This document shows positions 63,328 through 64,000 of a stretch of DNA of 64,000 nucleotides, one piece after another; position 1 is the stretch's first letter, and every line of letters starts with the position of its first letter. The stretch covers positions 66,567,120-66,631,119 of the forward strand of contig CM043700.1 in the NCBI GenBank assembly GCA_023935145.1. Direction: 5' to 3'. Origin of the DNA: Bretschneidera sinensis (Eukaryota > Streptophyta > Magnoliopsida > Brassicales > Akaniaceae). The notes beneath the pieces are model-generated. The model was not told the origin of the DNA, made no database searches, and worked only from the letters and a program-made list of their open reading frames with translations. Made by a program: the position numbers and the translations under genes.

Positions 63328-64000
63328 CTATTTTTTACAAAACCAAGAGATTAACATGGCATTTAGAAATTGATATGTTCTACTAGTGCTTTTTCTATCT
63401 AGCTTACAACCCGCAAAATCAGCATCCGAGTACCCAACAAGCTCAAAAGTTGATTTTCTAGAATACCATAAACCTAGATTTTGAGTTCCTTGCAAATATC
63501 TTAGGATTCTTTTCACAGCAATAATATGTGATTCCTTAGGATGAGCTTGAAATCTAGCACACATGCATACACTAAACATTATATCGGGTCTACTTATAGT
63601 TAGATATAGTAAAGCTCTTATAATGCTTCTATAGGTTTTAGTATCTACACAATTAGCTTCCTCATCTAGGTCAAGTTTTGTAGAGGTGCTCATGGGAGTG
63701 CCAATGTATTTTGAGCTCTCCATCCCAAACCTCTTCAATAGGTGCTTGATGTATTTTGATTGATTGAAGAAGATGCCTTCTTTTAATTGTTTGATTTATT
63801 CGAGGAAGTATGTAAGCTCTCCCATCATGCTCATTTCAAATTCACCTTGCATACACTTAGCAAAATCTTGACACTTGGATTCATTAGAGGCACTAAATAT
63901 AATATCATCAACATATATTTAGACTAATAGTATGTCATTTTTGTGAGTTTTTGTAAAGAGGGTTGTATCTATTTTTCCTCTTGTAAAACCATTTTCAAGT
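63328..64000 (-). pseudogene. COP3 reverse transcriptase, C-terminal part (runs off window)
   Basis: At the right edge: RGKIDTTLFTKTHKNDI, then an intact catalytic box IYVDDIIF (63904-63915), SMMGELTYF, then the open frame from 63738 KRFGMESSKYIGTPMSTSTKLDLDEEANCVD, YLTISRPDIMFSVCMCARFQ, ILRYLQGTQNLGLWYSRKSTFELVGYSDADFAG. Stops at about 63920 and 63795. Closest relative in the window is COP1 RT, whose box is YVNE. Confidence 0.9.

Larger units (their letters stand above)
61298..64000 (-). mobile_element. COP3: SIRE-like copia, 3' part
   Basis: Minus-strand RT end and RNase H (63000-64000), a spacer with palindrome cluster and TATA box, and the extra ORF. Gene order and sequence match COP1. 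The element continues past the window on the right; on the left it is cut by ATH3, so no LTR is present here. Confidence 0.87.

Noticed and set aside
1..64000. Complete host genes, rRNA, snRNA or tRNA genes
   Set aside because: None found by reading both strands; only the weak exon-like pieces at 45.8-46.5 kb remain open.

Overview
This window is intergenic, repeat-rich DNA of a flowering plant. It is AT-rich and almost wholly built of LTR retrotransposon copies of the Ty3/gypsy (Athila-like, Tat-like, chromovirus) and Ty1/copia (SIRE-like) lineages, plus one plant LINE. No complete host gene, rRNA, tRNA gene or CRISPR array is visible. The species cannot be named from the sequence. Lineage names below rest on motifs and gene order read by eye.

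Layout. (1) 1-647 and 8533-9990: remains of a Tat-like gypsy element (element A), split by a nearly complete Athila-like element on the minus strand (ATH1, 648-8532; 5-bp target duplication ATTGG). (2) 9990-11779 and 37922-41250: a second Tat-like element (element B), split by a SIRE-like copia element (COP1, 11780-37921, plus strand). COP1 carries a solo LTR (17639-18675, minus) in its RNase H. Its extra 3' ORF is split by a chromovirus (CHR1, 20006-35559, minus), which is itself split in gag by an internally deleted Athila-like element (ATH2, 26277-32376, plus). This is a four-level nest, B > COP1 > CHR1 > ATH2, so ATH2 is the youngest of the four. (3) 41251-45693: a second chromovirus copy (CHR2, plus), truncated in RT and fused to a piece of its own LTR type. 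(4) 45694-48095: unassigned AT-rich DNA with weak exon-like pieces. (5) 48096-50420: remains of a SIRE-like copia (COP2, minus). (6) 50421-57774: two direct copies of an Athila-type LTR (family J, plus) with a degenerate LINE (minus) between them. (7) 57775-58244: unassigned. (8) 58245-61297: 3' half of another internally deleted Athila-like element (ATH3, plus). (9) 61298-64000: 3' part of a SIRE-like copia (COP3, minus) running off the window.

All coding regions carry stops or frameshifts; ATH1 pol and COP3 are the best preserved. Points that go beyond ordinary annotation: an Athila-like subfamily with no visible capsid or protease domain; two independent internal deletions ending at the same conserved 3' motif; a conserved 3' non-coding module in three elements; CpG-rich palindromic repeat clusters directly upstream of TATA boxes in unrelated families; a probable internal promoter for the copia extra ORF, with an in-frame amber codon shared by two copies; twin hairpins with a fixed stem and changing loop in chromovirus LTRs; and an antisense coding relic downstream of a Tat-like integrase.
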